In this document: piece after piece, positions 26,617-34,592 of the stretch
Layout: each line of letters starts with the position of its first letter
Numbering within the stretch: the stretch's first letter is position 1
NCBI GenBank assembly: GCA_965215855.1
Contig: CBDCER010000001.1
Coordinates: 124,001 to 188,000, forward strand
Origin: J027 sp965215855
Lineage (GTDB): Bacteria; Chloroflexota; Anaerolineae; Aggregatilineales; J027
Direction: 5' to 3'
Length of the DNA: 64,000 nucleotides
Program-made: the position numbers and the translations under genes
The notes under the pieces: generated by a model
The model's database searches: none
Told to the model about the DNA's origin: nothing
What the model saw: the letters and a program-made list of their open reading frames with translations, nothing else

Positions 26617-27486
26617 TTACGCCATCGTTCCATCACTCATACTTCCGCCTGGTTGGGTATAATTACTGCCCAGGCTAGAGTATGTGGCAGGTAGACGCAA
26701 GAACTTGGAATAGGTTCTGATTGTCCACGAGACAGGCCCTCGGAAAAAATAGCACTCGGGCGCTGCGATCTTGTCGATGTCTTTTTTGTATTTCTCAGCG
26801 GTGCCTTTTGACAGGTGGAATTTCAGTTCGTCACTGTTCTTGAACGTTTCGTGGATAATCAAGGCATCTTCGCCAATGACCTGGTACACCTCAAACCTGA
26901 GCAGCCCCTCCTCAATCGCGTAAGCGTCAGTACCGACACGCTGCCACCAGTAAATGAGATCCTCGAGATGTGTAGCCTCATCTGGTTTGCATGTCCACTT
27001 GGCAGTGACCATGATAGCTGTCTCATAGTCAGGCCGCTTGTAGTCTTCCTTCACGTATCCAAAGAGAAATTCACCAAACGCGCCTGGTACGTTCTTCGCT
27101 AATAACGCTTCCCTGGCCGGTGCAGGAATGCTGTCTCCACGAATGAGGTGAATCTGTGGCTTGGCGACAGCCGTGAGCGCACCCATGTGCTGCGTGGCAG
27201 TTGTCGAAAAATAGTGAACCAGCGCATCGGGATTCTTGAAAACATGATGAACAAGCACAGCGTCTTCGCCAACCGCGTGGTTGATTTCTGTCGATAGGAC
27301 CCCAGCATCGACTTTGGCGCCTGCATGGATGTCTTCCCACTCTTTCAGCATTTCTTTCGACTCGGCGGATTTTCTGAACAGTCCGCCTTTTTTCGTTGGG
27401 ATCCATTTGCCGGTAACGCTGATCTCCTGACCAATCTTGGATGGTTCGGCGAGGAAGGGCGGCAGAGGATCTTTGGGCATTGTCAT
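26617..27486 (-). CDS. Duplicated ABM-domain protein
   Basis: 289 residues with two copies of a small ferredoxin-like alpha/beta fold of the antibiotic-biosynthesis-monooxygenase type. Copy 1 (about 20-115) has ISVTGKWIPTKKG and GEDAVLVHHVFKNPDALVHYF. Copy 2 (about 155-250) has AIMVTAKWTCKPDEA and GEDALIIHETFKNSDELKFHL. The matching positions show an internal duplication. Single-domain members act on small aromatics or haem without cofactors, or are binding proteins. A good ribosome site (GAGAG) precedes the ATG. The related single-domain gene at 27775-28149 is 288 bp upstream; that gap shows nothing else. Confidence 0.78.
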   Translation of the reverse strand: MTMPKDPLPPFLAEPSKIGQEISVTGKWIPTKKGGLFRKSAESKEMLKEWEDIHAGAKVDAGVLSTEINHAVGEDAVLVHHVFKNPDALVHYFSTTATQHMGALTAVAKPQIHLIRGDSIPAPAREALLAKNVPGAFGEFLFGYVKEDYKRPDYETAIMVTAKWTCKPDEATHLEDLIYWWQRVGTDAYAIEEGLLRFEVYQVIGEDALIIHETFKNSDELKFHLSKGTAEKYKKDIDKIAAPECYFFRGPVSWTIRTYSKFLRLPATYSSLGSNYTQPGGSMSDGTMA

Positions 27487-27774
27487 TGTTTCTCTCCTAT
27501 GGGTATTGACTTTCCTGTGATTGCATCTCTGTGATTACAGTGGTCGCTCGTTGACTGACAGTACCGATTACGCTCATGCGATAACTTTCAGTGGATCCTC
27601 TGAAAGGTGTTTCTGCGTCCAGAATAAGGCTGGAACAGCGAAAGTCCAAATCTGCCCTGTTGCAAGACAAATATACTCATCAGTCGAAATGTCATCACTA
27701 TCGCCATGCCTAGGCTGGGTATTTGGCGTTGTCTGGCTTATGTAGCAGGCTTTTTTACTGACACTGATAGGTCA

Positions 27775-28149
27775 TTACAGGCTTCGGTCGAACCCAAACG
27801 CATGAGTGCTAAATTCGGCGCCCATATTCATCCCTTGCGCGGCCTGCATTAGTTCTTCTGGTACATCACCACAGAAGAAGAAAGGACCGGGGACCGCAAT
27901 TTCGGCTAACTTGGGAAAGTGATGAGCTGCTGTACCGCCCAGATGAACGCCCAAGGCTGCACCGTCCTTAAATACATCGTGTACGAGTATCGCATTTTCT
28001 TCATCTGCAAAGTAGCATTCCATTTTAAGGCTATCCGGTTCATTTTCTTCCATCTCTTCGTAGACTTCCTGGTAAATGGCCTTGAGTTCATCCAGTTTTC
28101 CAGGCTTGGCTGTCCACTTGTAAAACACTGTAATCTCTTGACTATTCAT
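27775..28149 (-). CDS. Single ABM-domain protein
   Basis: 124 residues from the ATG at 28149 (an ATG 24 bases upstream is also possible). ITVFYKWTAKPGKLDELK starts the fold, and ENAILVHDVFKDGAALGVHLGG matches the repeat unit of the larger protein at 26617-27486. It is likely a quinol or aromatic monooxygenase-like protein or a binding protein. It is divergent from the HxlR regulator, with paired inverted repeats between them, so it is the probable regulated target. Confidence 0.78.
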   Translation of the reverse strand: MNSQEITVFYKWTAKPGKLDELKAIYQEVYEEMEENEPDSLKMECYFADEENAILVHDVFKDGAALGVHLGGTAAHHFPKLAEIAVPGPFFFCGDVPEELMQAAQGMNMGAEFSTHAFGFDRSL

Positions 28150-28246
28150 TGCAATGGACCTTTCCTGTTCCACTTTTTATTTCAAGTGCTTCGGTGAATA
28201 ATGAACTAAGCAGTTCAGCGAGTAATGGTTCAACCATACCAGAATT

Positions 28247-28283
28247 AGTTGAAAAAATCAACTGTTTGGTTTAAAATATAAAC
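28247..28283. promoter_or_regulatory. Divergent control region with two inverted repeats
   Basis: AGTTGA and TCAACT form a perfect 17-bp inverted repeat at 28247-28263. Six bases on, GTTTA and TAAAC form a second at 28269-28283. Both lie between the ABM gene and the HxlR gene, where an autoregulating HxlR dimer would bind. The region is AT-rich and probably holds both promoters. Confidence 0.55.
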
Positions 28284-28308
28284 TAATATCGATTATTGAG
28301 GCAACGAC

Positions 28309-28935
28309 GTGAAAACAGATCGCAAGAGTTATGATCAAGTGTGCCCGCTGGCAACAGCCCTGGACTTCATTGGTGATCGTTGGACGATCCTCATTCTCCG
28401 CGAACTCCTGGGTGGTTCTGCGCGTTTCAATGAACTCCGTGACGGACTTCCGGGCATCGCCAGCAATCTACTGACAGAACGCCTTCGCCGTTTGGAAGAG
28501 GATGGACTTGTTCGGCAGAGGAAAGCTCACAATACAATAGTGTATGCACTGACCGAGCAGGGTGCAGATAGTAGAGCTGCCCTGGAAGAACTCGGTATGT
28601 GGGGTGCGAGACTTACGCGAGTGACTCCCGCTGTGCATGGGAGGAGCATTCGCGCTATTGCGATGGCATTGCAGTCTGTGTTGGTCCGGGCCAGCGACTT
28701 GCCCGCAGAGCGGTTGGTGATCGAACTTGAAGTGGACGGCGAGTATGTCGAAATCATACTTAGCCAGAGGCCAACAGTCATCGCCCGAATCTCTACTCAA
28801 GCAGATGCACGAGTGGAGATCTCAACCGATGGTATTTCAGCCGTTCTAATGGGGCAGTCCTTCGACACCTCGCCATTTACTCATATCTCTGGCAACAAAA
28901 CTGCTATACAGCATCTGATTTCAGCACTCAGTTAG
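28309..28935 (+). CDS. HxlR-family winged-helix regulator
   Basis: 208 residues from a GTG start with GAGG at 28298-28301. The HxlR pattern is clear: the early Cys of VCPLATALDFIGDRWTILILRELL, then RFNELRDGLPGIASNLLTERLRRLEEDGLV and YALTEQG. The C-terminal half (about 110-208) is an extra SCP2-like domain, longer than the usual HxlR of about 110 residues. HxlR proteins often sense aldehydes, quinones or thiol stress through the early Cys. It likely controls the divergent ABM gene. Confidence 0.87.
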   Translation: MKTDRKSYDQVCPLATALDFIGDRWTILILRELLGGSARFNELRDGLPGIASNLLTERLRRLEEDGLVRQRKAHNTIVYALTEQGADSRAALEELGMWGARLTRVTPAVHGRSIRAIAMALQSVLVRASDLPAERLVIELEVDGEYVEIILSQRPTVIARISTQADARVEISTDGISAVLMGQSFDTSPFTHISGNKTAIQHLISALS

Positions 28936-29027
28936 GACGAACGTGGCTTGAATCGCCACTTGTTGTGACGAGCTATGGCAATCTAAGCGATATTGAGCCA
29001 ACTTGATTGGGGATGCGCAACAGAACA

Positions 29028-29050
29028 GGGATAGCCCAGTGGACTATCCC
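29028..29050. repeat. 23-bp palindromic repeat, copy 2
   Basis: Arms GGGATAG and CTATCCC enclose CCCAGTGGA. Apart from one base it equals the reverse complement of the hairpin at 26493-26515. It lies between the convergent HxlR and SIMPL genes, where it could terminate both. No T run follows on the plus strand. Confidence 0.6.
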
Positions 29051-29071
29051 TAGAACCGCCAAGGGATGCGG

Positions 29072-29806
29072 TTATTGGATGGCGAAAGTGACTTCGAGGG
29101 CGATGTTGACGCCGAGTGACCCTTCAGCAATGGGTGGAATACCACCACCACCGCCACCGTAGGAGGCAACGGGGCTGTAGAAGCCGCCGCTGAGTTCGGT
29201 GACTGAAATGACTACGCCGAGTTCTACGCCGAGTTGGTCGGCCAATTGTTGGGCACGGTCACGGGAATCATCCAGGGCCGCGATACGCGCATCAGCTTCC
29301 AATGCACCCCGATCTGCAATATCGAAGTTCACGCCATGCACCACGTTGGCTCCGGACTCAATCACGGCGCTGAGGATGTCGCCGACTTGGCTCGTATCGC
29401 GGATGGTGATGTTGACGACATTGCTGATGCGATACATGGTATCGGGTTCAGCCCCCGGCTCGATAGGCATATCAGGTGGAAAGCCTTTGTCTTGATAGAT
29501 GTTGAAGTAGAGCGTCCGCACGTTTTCGGATGCGATGCCGAACTCACTGAGGGCGCTCAGGATGGCTTCCATGCGGGCATTGTTGTCTTCGAGGGCAGCG
29601 GCAATGTCGGAATCCGCACTTTCGACGCCAATATCCATATAGGCAACATCGGGTGCGCCGGATGCTGCGCCAAAACCTGTGACGCGGATAGTGCGGGCGA
29701 GGGCGCTGCTATCGTCCTGGGCCTGGACATTGCGCGGGGCAAAGCCAGCGACGAGTACCAACATCATCACGAACAGGATTGCCAGTGAAGATCTACGAAT
29801 GGTCAT
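29072..29806 (-). CDS. Secreted SIMPL-domain (DUF541) protein
   Basis: 244 residues. A signal peptide ends near residue 29 (NVQAQ). The SIMPL domain follows: IRVTGFGAASGAPDVAYMDIGVES, then RTLYFNIYQDKG, MYRISNVVNITIRD, and the RAQQLADQLGVELG segment. A Gly-rich stretch at about 215-225 is a flexible loop. Family members (for example YggE-like and BP26-like proteins) are extracytoplasmic and linked to oxidative or envelope stress; the molecular role is not established. Confidence 0.88.
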   Translation of the reverse strand: MTIRRSSLAILFVMMLVLVAGFAPRNVQAQDDSSALARTIRVTGFGAASGAPDVAYMDIGVESADSDIAAALEDNNARMEAILSALSEFGIASENVRTLYFNIYQDKGFPPDMPIEPGAEPDTMYRISNVVNITIRDTSQVGDILSAVIESGANVVHGVNFDIADRGALEADARIAALDDSRDRAQQLADQLGVELGVVISVTELSGGFYSPVASYGGGGGGIPPIAEGSLGVNIALEVTFAIQ

Positions 29807-29983
29807 GTTTCTCTTTGTACTCCTGGGGAAAACCCCAATTCAAAATTCACGATTGGGTATAGCGGTATTGGGCATTGTGACGGAGATGCGCTCGCGATGC
29901 TTGTCCAATAAATTGCTATCCCATAATATAGACGTTGCAATTTTGCAAAGGGTTCCCAATTTGATAGATAAAGGGCAGACACG

Positions 29984-31075
29984 ATGGCTGACAACAAGAT
30001 AAAGGTGGCGATTCTAGGCGCGACGGGTGCAGTTGGGCAGCGATTCATTCAACTGTTGGAGGATCATCCCTGGTTCCAGGTGGCAGAGCTTGTGGCAAGC
30101 GAACGCAGCGCCGGAAAATCATATGGTGAGGCAGCGAATTGGGTGTTGGATGGACAACCGCCACATAATGTTGCTCAATTGACGGTTAAGGGCATGGATG
30201 AGACACTGCAATCGCCGCTGGTGTTTTCGGCGCTACCGAGCAAACAAGCCAAGGTGGTGGAAGTGAAACTGGCAGCGGAGGGGCATGTGGTGTGTTCCAA
30301 TGCCAGTGCAAACCGCATGGCGATAGATGTACCGTTGATGATCCCTGAAGTGAATGCCGATCATATTCGCTTGGTGGACGTTCAGCGACGCAACCGGGGC
30401 TGGACGACGGGCGCGTTGGTCACCAACTCCAACTGCACCAGTATGCCGGTGACAATGGCGCTGGCTCCTTTGAAGCACTTCGAGCCAACGCATCTCCATA
30501 TGGTCAGTATGCAAGCCATCAGCGGGGCGGGGTATCCGGGGGTGGCATCGCTCGATGTTCTGGACAACGTTGTGCCCTATATCGGCGGCGAGGAAGAAAA
30601 ATTAGGCATCGAACCGGCCAAAATGTTGGGCTACCTGGCGGATGATGGTGAAGCAGTCGAGATGCTCTCGTGGAAGGCGAGTGCAGCGTGTAACCGTGTA
30701 CCGGTGTTGGACGCGCATCTGGTCAATGTGGCGGTGCGCTTTGCGAGTAATCCATCATTGGCGGATATTGAGGCGGCCTGGGATGCGTTTGAAGCGCCGG
30801 ATGTCGTGCGAGGTTTACCGTCGGCTCCACCCCAACCCGTGATCTATAGCCGGTTGCCGGATCGTCCACAACCACGCCGGGATCGGAATGCTGGCGGTGG
30901 AATGTCAACCGTTGTGGGGCGCTTGCGGAAATGCGAGGCAATTGATGGTGTGCAGTTTCTGGCGTTGGCACACAACACGGTGCGGGGGGCGGCGGGCTGC
31001 TCGATTTTGAATGCAGAATTGATGGCGAAGACAGGCTATCTTGAAGGTGTGAGAACATTGGCACTTTCGATTTGA
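29984..31075 (+). CDS. asd: Aspartate-semialdehyde dehydrogenase, archaeal/fungal type
   Basis: 363 residues. It forms aspartate 4-semialdehyde from aspartyl-4-phosphate for lysine, threonine and methionine synthesis in the cytosol. The NADP site is ILGATGAVGQRFIQLL at 10-25. The catalytic Cys is C151 in TNSNCTSMPV, and the ISGAGYPGV and GGEEEKL segments follow. The wording of these motifs fits the archaeal/fungal branch rather than the enterobacterial one. A terminal ASADH segment near 305-325 carries GGGMSTVVGRLR. It is followed within 5 bases by the TetR-like gene. Confidence 0.93.
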   Translation: MADNKIKVAILGATGAVGQRFIQLLEDHPWFQVAELVASERSAGKSYGEAANWVLDGQPPHNVAQLTVKGMDETLQSPLVFSALPSKQAKVVEVKLAAEGHVVCSNASANRMAIDVPLMIPEVNADHIRLVDVQRRNRGWTTGALVTNSNCTSMPVTMALAPLKHFEPTHLHMVSMQAISGAGYPGVASLDVLDNVVPYIGGEEEKLGIEPAKMLGYLADDGEAVEMLSWKASAACNRVPVLDAHLVNVAVRFASNPSLADIEAAWDAFEAPDVVRGLPSAPPQPVIYSRLPDRPQPRRDRNAGGGMSTVVGRLRKCEAIDGVQFLALAHNTVRGAAGCSILNAELMAKTGYLEGVRTLALSI

Positions 31076-31079
31076 CGGC

Positions 31080-31670
31080 GTGGGCTATTGTTCGCTACTA
31101 TATCCTCATCAGGTTGAGGATAAAATTGTGACATTGTTGAGACATGCCGAGTATTTTTTCAGCCAAAAAGGTTATCAGGCGACGACCGTTGAGGACATTG
31201 CAACGGCGGCGGGAGTCGCTTCTGATTCTGTAGACAAGGCCGCTTTGTTGTGGCAGAGCGCGATTCGGGTGGCGGATGCGTTTCAGGCCGCGTTGGATGT
31301 TGTGTTGAAAGAACCACGCCCGGTGGATGATCGTCTGCGACACGCGATGATGGCGCATATCAATGTCATTGTCAGCAACCTAGAGGCCGCCAATGTGTTT
31401 ATGCACGAGTGGCGCTATTTGCCAGATGAGCAACTGCGTGAGTATCAGCAACGGCGGGATGCGTATGAGGCCCAAATCCGCGAGATGATCCGTGAAGGCA
31501 TTTATAGCGGCATATTCGCACCTGTTGATGAGAAATTTGCAACGCTGATGGTATTAAGTGCATTGAACTGGGTCAGCCAGTGGTATCGTGAGGATGGGCC
31601 GATGACGGCTATCGAAATCGCGCATACCCTGGCTGATTTGACGTTAAATGGTCTGTTTCGTCGGGTATAA
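31080..31670 (+). CDS. TetR-like regulator with atypical recognition helix
   Basis: 196 residues. Helix 1 and the DIATAAGV turn match TetR (FFSQKGYQATTVEDIATAAGV). The recognition helix normally reads like SKGTLYHYF; here it is ASDSVDKAALLWQ. The C-terminal half (HEWRYLPDEQLREYQQRRDAYE, then IREGIYSGIF) fits the KstR2-like ligand domain. Two starts are possible: GTG at 31080, or GTG at 31128 with GAGGA before it, which would trim helix 1. It directly precedes the paa operon, where TetR regulators such as PaaR occur in other bacteria. DNA binding may be altered or lost. Confidence 0.7.
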   Translation: MGYCSLLYPHQVEDKIVTLLRHAEYFFSQKGYQATTVEDIATAAGVASDSVDKAALLWQSAIRVADAFQAALDVVLKEPRPVDDRLRHAMMAHINVIVSNLEAANVFMHEWRYLPDEQLREYQQRRDAYEAQIREMIREGIYSGIFAPVDEKFATLMVLSALNWVSQWYREDGPMTAIEIAHTLADLTLNGLFRRV

Positions 31671-31673
31671 CTG

Positions 31674-31709
31674 CCCCCTCCCGGCCTCCCCCAAACATGG
31701 GGGAGGGGC
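31674..31709. repeat. C/G-rich intergenic hairpin, copy 1
   Basis: CTCCCCC (31686-31692) pairs with GGGGGAG (31699-31705) around the loop AAACAT, and the outer CCCCTCC/GGAGGGG extends the symmetry. A diverged copy with a 21-bp insertion is at 33958-34014. Both sit in gaps around the paa genes. Such elements are common intergenic repeats. Confidence 0.6.
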
Positions 31710-31787
31710 TGCATAGGGCGCGATTCTGGTCACGACTTTTGTGACTTGCATACCCAAATCTGAGGTGAGTGGAGGAGAGAACGCTGT

Positions 31788-32765
31788 ATGGTAATGCCAA
31801 TGACACCGGCTACTGAGGATGATAGCGGGTTGAGTGAGGATGAAAAGCTGGCGATTTTTGAGGCACGCATCGCCCGTAATGAGAAAATCGAGGCGACGGA
31901 TTGGATGCCGGAACGCTATCGCAAGCAACTGATCCGCATGATCCAAAATCATGGGAACAGCGAGATCGTAGGGGCTTTGCCGGAGCGCGAGTGGATACCC
32001 CATGCGCCGACATTCAAGCGCAAGCTGGCGCTGACCGCCAAAGTGCAGGACGAGGTGGGGCACGCGCAACTGCTCTATCGGGCGGCGGAAACACTCGGCA
32101 AACCACGTGAGGTCATCATCGAGGAATTGCTAAGTGGCAAGGCCAAATACTCGAATGTATTCAACTATCGCCCCGAAACATGGGCCGATGTGGGCGTTAT
32201 CGCGTGGCTGATTGATGCGGCAGCAATTATTCGCCAGTTGTTGCTGCGCGAGGGGTCGTATGGGCCTTATAGCCGTGCGCTCCAGCGGATTTGCTATGAG
32301 GAAAGTTTCCATCTGAAGCATGGTTATGATATTTGTGTGACGCTGGCATTTGGGACGCGGATCCAGCGTGATATGTTGCAGGATGCGCTCAACCGCTGGT
32401 GGGAGCCGATTGTGTGCTTCTTTGGCCCGCCGGATCGCCAGAGCGTGCATACCGATGAACTGATGCGCTGGAAGGTCAAGATGAAGACCAACGACGCCAT
32501 CCGCCAGGATTTCTTCGAGCAATATGTTCCGAAAATCTGGGAATTGGGACTGACCATTCCTGACCCTGAATTGCGTAAGGACGAAACTACCGGCCAGTGG
32601 CGATACACTGAGCCGGATTGGGAGGAGTTCAAACGCGTCATTCGCGGTCATGGTCCATGCAATGCCGAACGGATTGCGATGCGGCGCATGGCACATGAAG
32701 ATGGCGAATGGGTGCGGCGGGCGTTGGCGGCGGCTGAACGTGGCGAGCCAGTTCCGATACATTAG
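31788..32765 (+). CDS. paaA: 1,2-phenylacetyl-CoA epoxidase, catalytic subunit A
   Basis: 325 residues. PaaA is the di-iron catalytic subunit that epoxidises phenylacetyl-CoA with O2. Di-iron ligand motifs are present: KVQDEVGHAQLLYRAAETLG near residue 84, and YEESFHLKHGYD near 165. It also has the conserved start of the domain WMPERYRKQLIRMIQNHGNSEIVG (key HGNSEI). A GGAGAG ribosome site precedes the ATG. It heads the operon paaA-paaB-paaC-paaD. It implies aerobic phenylacetate use. Confidence 0.95.
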   Translation: MVMPMTPATEDDSGLSEDEKLAIFEARIARNEKIEATDWMPERYRKQLIRMIQNHGNSEIVGALPEREWIPHAPTFKRKLALTAKVQDEVGHAQLLYRAAETLGKPREVIIEELLSGKAKYSNVFNYRPETWADVGVIAWLIDAAAIIRQLLLREGSYGPYSRALQRICYEESFHLKHGYDICVTLAFGTRIQRDMLQDALNRWWEPIVCFFGPPDRQSVHTDELMRWKVKMKTNDAIRQDFFEQYVPKIWELGLTIPDPELRKDETTGQWRYTEPDWEEFKRVIRGHGPCNAERIAMRRMAHEDGEWVRRALAAAERGEPVPIH

Positions 32766-32860
32766 GATTGGGTTAATCTTATGTTGCAGAATGGTTATGG
32801 CTCACGGCGTAGGTTGTGGGCCATATTGTTGAGAGCAGACGAGGTTGGGGGAATAACAAG

Positions 32861-33181
32861 ATGAGCAAACAAGATACACAGTGGCAGACCTGGGAAGTGT
32901 TTCACCAGGCCAAACGCGGCGCAGCCCATGTACATGTGGGTAGCGTTCATGCGCCCAATGCAGAAATGGCGTTGTTGTTGGCGAAGGAACAATTTGCGCG
33001 GCGGCAAGCGTGTGTGAATTTGTGGGTCGTGCCGACGACGGCTATTCGGGCCACACAGTATGAAGATGCCGATATTTTTGAGCATGGCACGGACAAGAGC
33101 TACCGCGAGGCGTTTGGCTATAAGGTGCGGGCACGGGTACGCAGCGCGACGCAGGGAGACGATGAAGAGGTGAAGGAATAG
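32861..33181 (+). CDS. paaB: 1,2-phenylacetyl-CoA epoxidase, subunit B
   Basis: 106 residues from the ATG at 32861, a better start than one 45 bases upstream because it begins at the conserved WEVFHQAKRGAAHVHVGSVHAPNAEMAL segment (key part VHVGSVHAP). PaaB is a small bridging subunit that holds the PaaA-PaaC heterotetramers together. It ends 6 bases before paaC, so the two are translated together. Confidence 0.93.
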   Translation: MSKQDTQWQTWEVFHQAKRGAAHVHVGSVHAPNAEMALLLAKEQFARRQACVNLWVVPTTAIRATQYEDADIFEHGTDKSYREAFGYKVRARVRSATQGDDEEVKE

Positions 33182-33187
33182 ACGCTG

Positions 33188-33952
33188 ATGAACGACAATG
33201 CGGCAATGATGGATTTGCTGTTCCGGCTGGCGGATGATGAGTTGATGATGGGCCATCGCAATTCGGAATGGACGGGCGTTGCGCCGATTTTGGAGGAAGA
33301 CATCGCGTTTTCGAGCATGGCACAGGACGAGATGGGCCATGCGCTGGCGTACTATACGGTGTTGCATGAGCATTTTGGGCAGGATATTCCAGACCGGCTG
33401 GCATTTTTGCGGGATGCGGACAAATTTCGCAATGCGGCCTTGACGGCGCTGGGGCGCAAGGACTGGGCGCGGGCCATTATGCGGCAGTTTTTGTATGATG
33501 CTGCCGAGCAGGTGCGCCTGGAAGTTTACCGGCGGCATCCCTTCGAGCCATTGGCGCAACTGGCGCGGAAGTTTCATGGCGAGGAAAAATATCATTTCAT
33601 GCACGCACGGGCCTGGGTGGTGCGATTGGGACAGGGCACGGATGACAGTCGTGGGCGGATGCAGGAATCACTGGATGAACTGTGGCCGTATGCGCTGGGA
33701 CTCTTTGAGGCCGGGCAACCGGAGCAGGAAGGTGAGTTCGCGGAGGCGAGCTTACTGGCAGCATGGCTGGGGTTAGTATGTCCGATTCTGATCGAAGCGG
33801 GTTTGAAGGTGGCTGCTGGGGAAAACGATGGTGTTTGGACGACGGACGCGGAGCCACACGCAGGTCGTTATGCAGCGCCGGACGCGGACCGGATTGGGCT
33901 GTTGGAAGCGATGCAGAAAGTCTACCGGATGGATCCGGAGGCCGAGTGGTAA
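33188..33952 (+). CDS. paaC: 1,2-phenylacetyl-CoA epoxidase, subunit C
   Basis: 254 residues of the ferritin-like fold. PaaC is the structural partner of PaaA. DDELMMGHRNSEWTG, AQDEMGHALAYY and KFHGEEKYHFMHARAWV are the family signatures. The residues that in PaaA bind iron are partly replaced here, as expected for this non-catalytic subunit. It lies 101 bases upstream of paaD, with a hairpin repeat in the gap. Confidence 0.94.
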   Translation: MNDNAAMMDLLFRLADDELMMGHRNSEWTGVAPILEEDIAFSSMAQDEMGHALAYYTVLHEHFGQDIPDRLAFLRDADKFRNAALTALGRKDWARAIMRQFLYDAAEQVRLEVYRRHPFEPLAQLARKFHGEEKYHFMHARAWVVRLGQGTDDSRGRMQESLDELWPYALGLFEAGQPEQEGEFAEASLLAAWLGLVCPILIEAGLKVAAGENDGVWTTDAEPHAGRYAAPDADRIGLLEAMQKVYRMDPEAEW

Positions 33953-33957
33953 TTAAA

Positions 33958-34014
33958 CCCCCTCCTATCCTCCCCCAAACATACCTTCGGTGTTCCCGTT
34001 GGTCATGGGGGCGG
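33958..34014. repeat. C/G-rich intergenic hairpin, copy 2 with insertion
   Basis: CCTCCCCCAAACAT is shared with copy 1 at 31674-31709. About 21 bases (ACCTTCGGTGTTCCCGTTGG region) then separate it from the closing CATGGGGGCGG, where copy 1 closes at once. It lies within the paaC-paaD gap and could lower paaD expression. Confidence 0.5.
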
Positions 34015-34053
34015 AGCTTGTGGAGTGGGATTCTAGCCTGAAGGGGAAGAACT

Positions 34054-34542
34054 ATGGATGAGGCGCAGGTCTGGGAAGTGTTGCAGAGCGTACCCGACCC
34101 TGAAATTCCGACGGTGTCGGTGGTGGAGTTGGGCATTGTGCATGAGGTGGCGGTTGGGCCAGATGGGTCGGTGCGGGTGGCGATGACGCCGACCTTTGCA
34201 GGGTGTCCGGCCACGGAGATGATGCAGCAAGACATTCGGGAGGCGCTGGCGGGGGCAGGCGTCACCGAGATAGCGGTTGATGTGGTGTTCGATCCACCCT
34301 GGACGAGTGATCGTATCAGCGCGGAAGGTCGGCGCAAGTTGAAGGAATTTGGGCTGGCTCCGCCGCCACCGGTGCAGGGGCGGGGCGATGGCGCGATGAT
34401 CTTGCTGGTGGAGCAAATCGCATGCCCGTTCTGCGATGCGACGAATACGCGGCTGGAATCGCCGTTTGGGCCGACGCTGTGCCGGGCGATTTACTACTGT
34501 AATTCGTGCAAGCAGTCGTTTGAGATGTTCAAGCCGTTGTAA
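34054..34542 (+). CDS. paaD: Phenylacetyl-CoA epoxidase maturation/assembly protein D
   Basis: 162 residues. A MIP18-like domain at 1-100 (VPDPEIPTVSVVELGIVHEV, TFAGCPATEMM) is followed by a zinc-ribbon end with two Cys pairs, CPFC near residue 130 and CNSC near 155. PaaD is thought to help build the iron centres of the epoxidase. The expected paaE reductase does not follow; instead an IS5-superfamily element starts 51 bases downstream. The ribosome site AAGGGGAAG supports the start. Confidence 0.93.
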   Translation: MDEAQVWEVLQSVPDPEIPTVSVVELGIVHEVAVGPDGSVRVAMTPTFAGCPATEMMQQDIREALAGAGVTEIAVDVVFDPPWTSDRISAEGRRKLKEFGLAPPPPVQGRGDGAMILLVEQIACPFCDATNTRLESPFGPTLCRAIYYCNSCKQSFEMFKPL

Positions 34543-34592
34543 TGCCAAAAACTGTGAGTTTCTCTTTGTTTTGCAGAATACAGGCGAATGTT

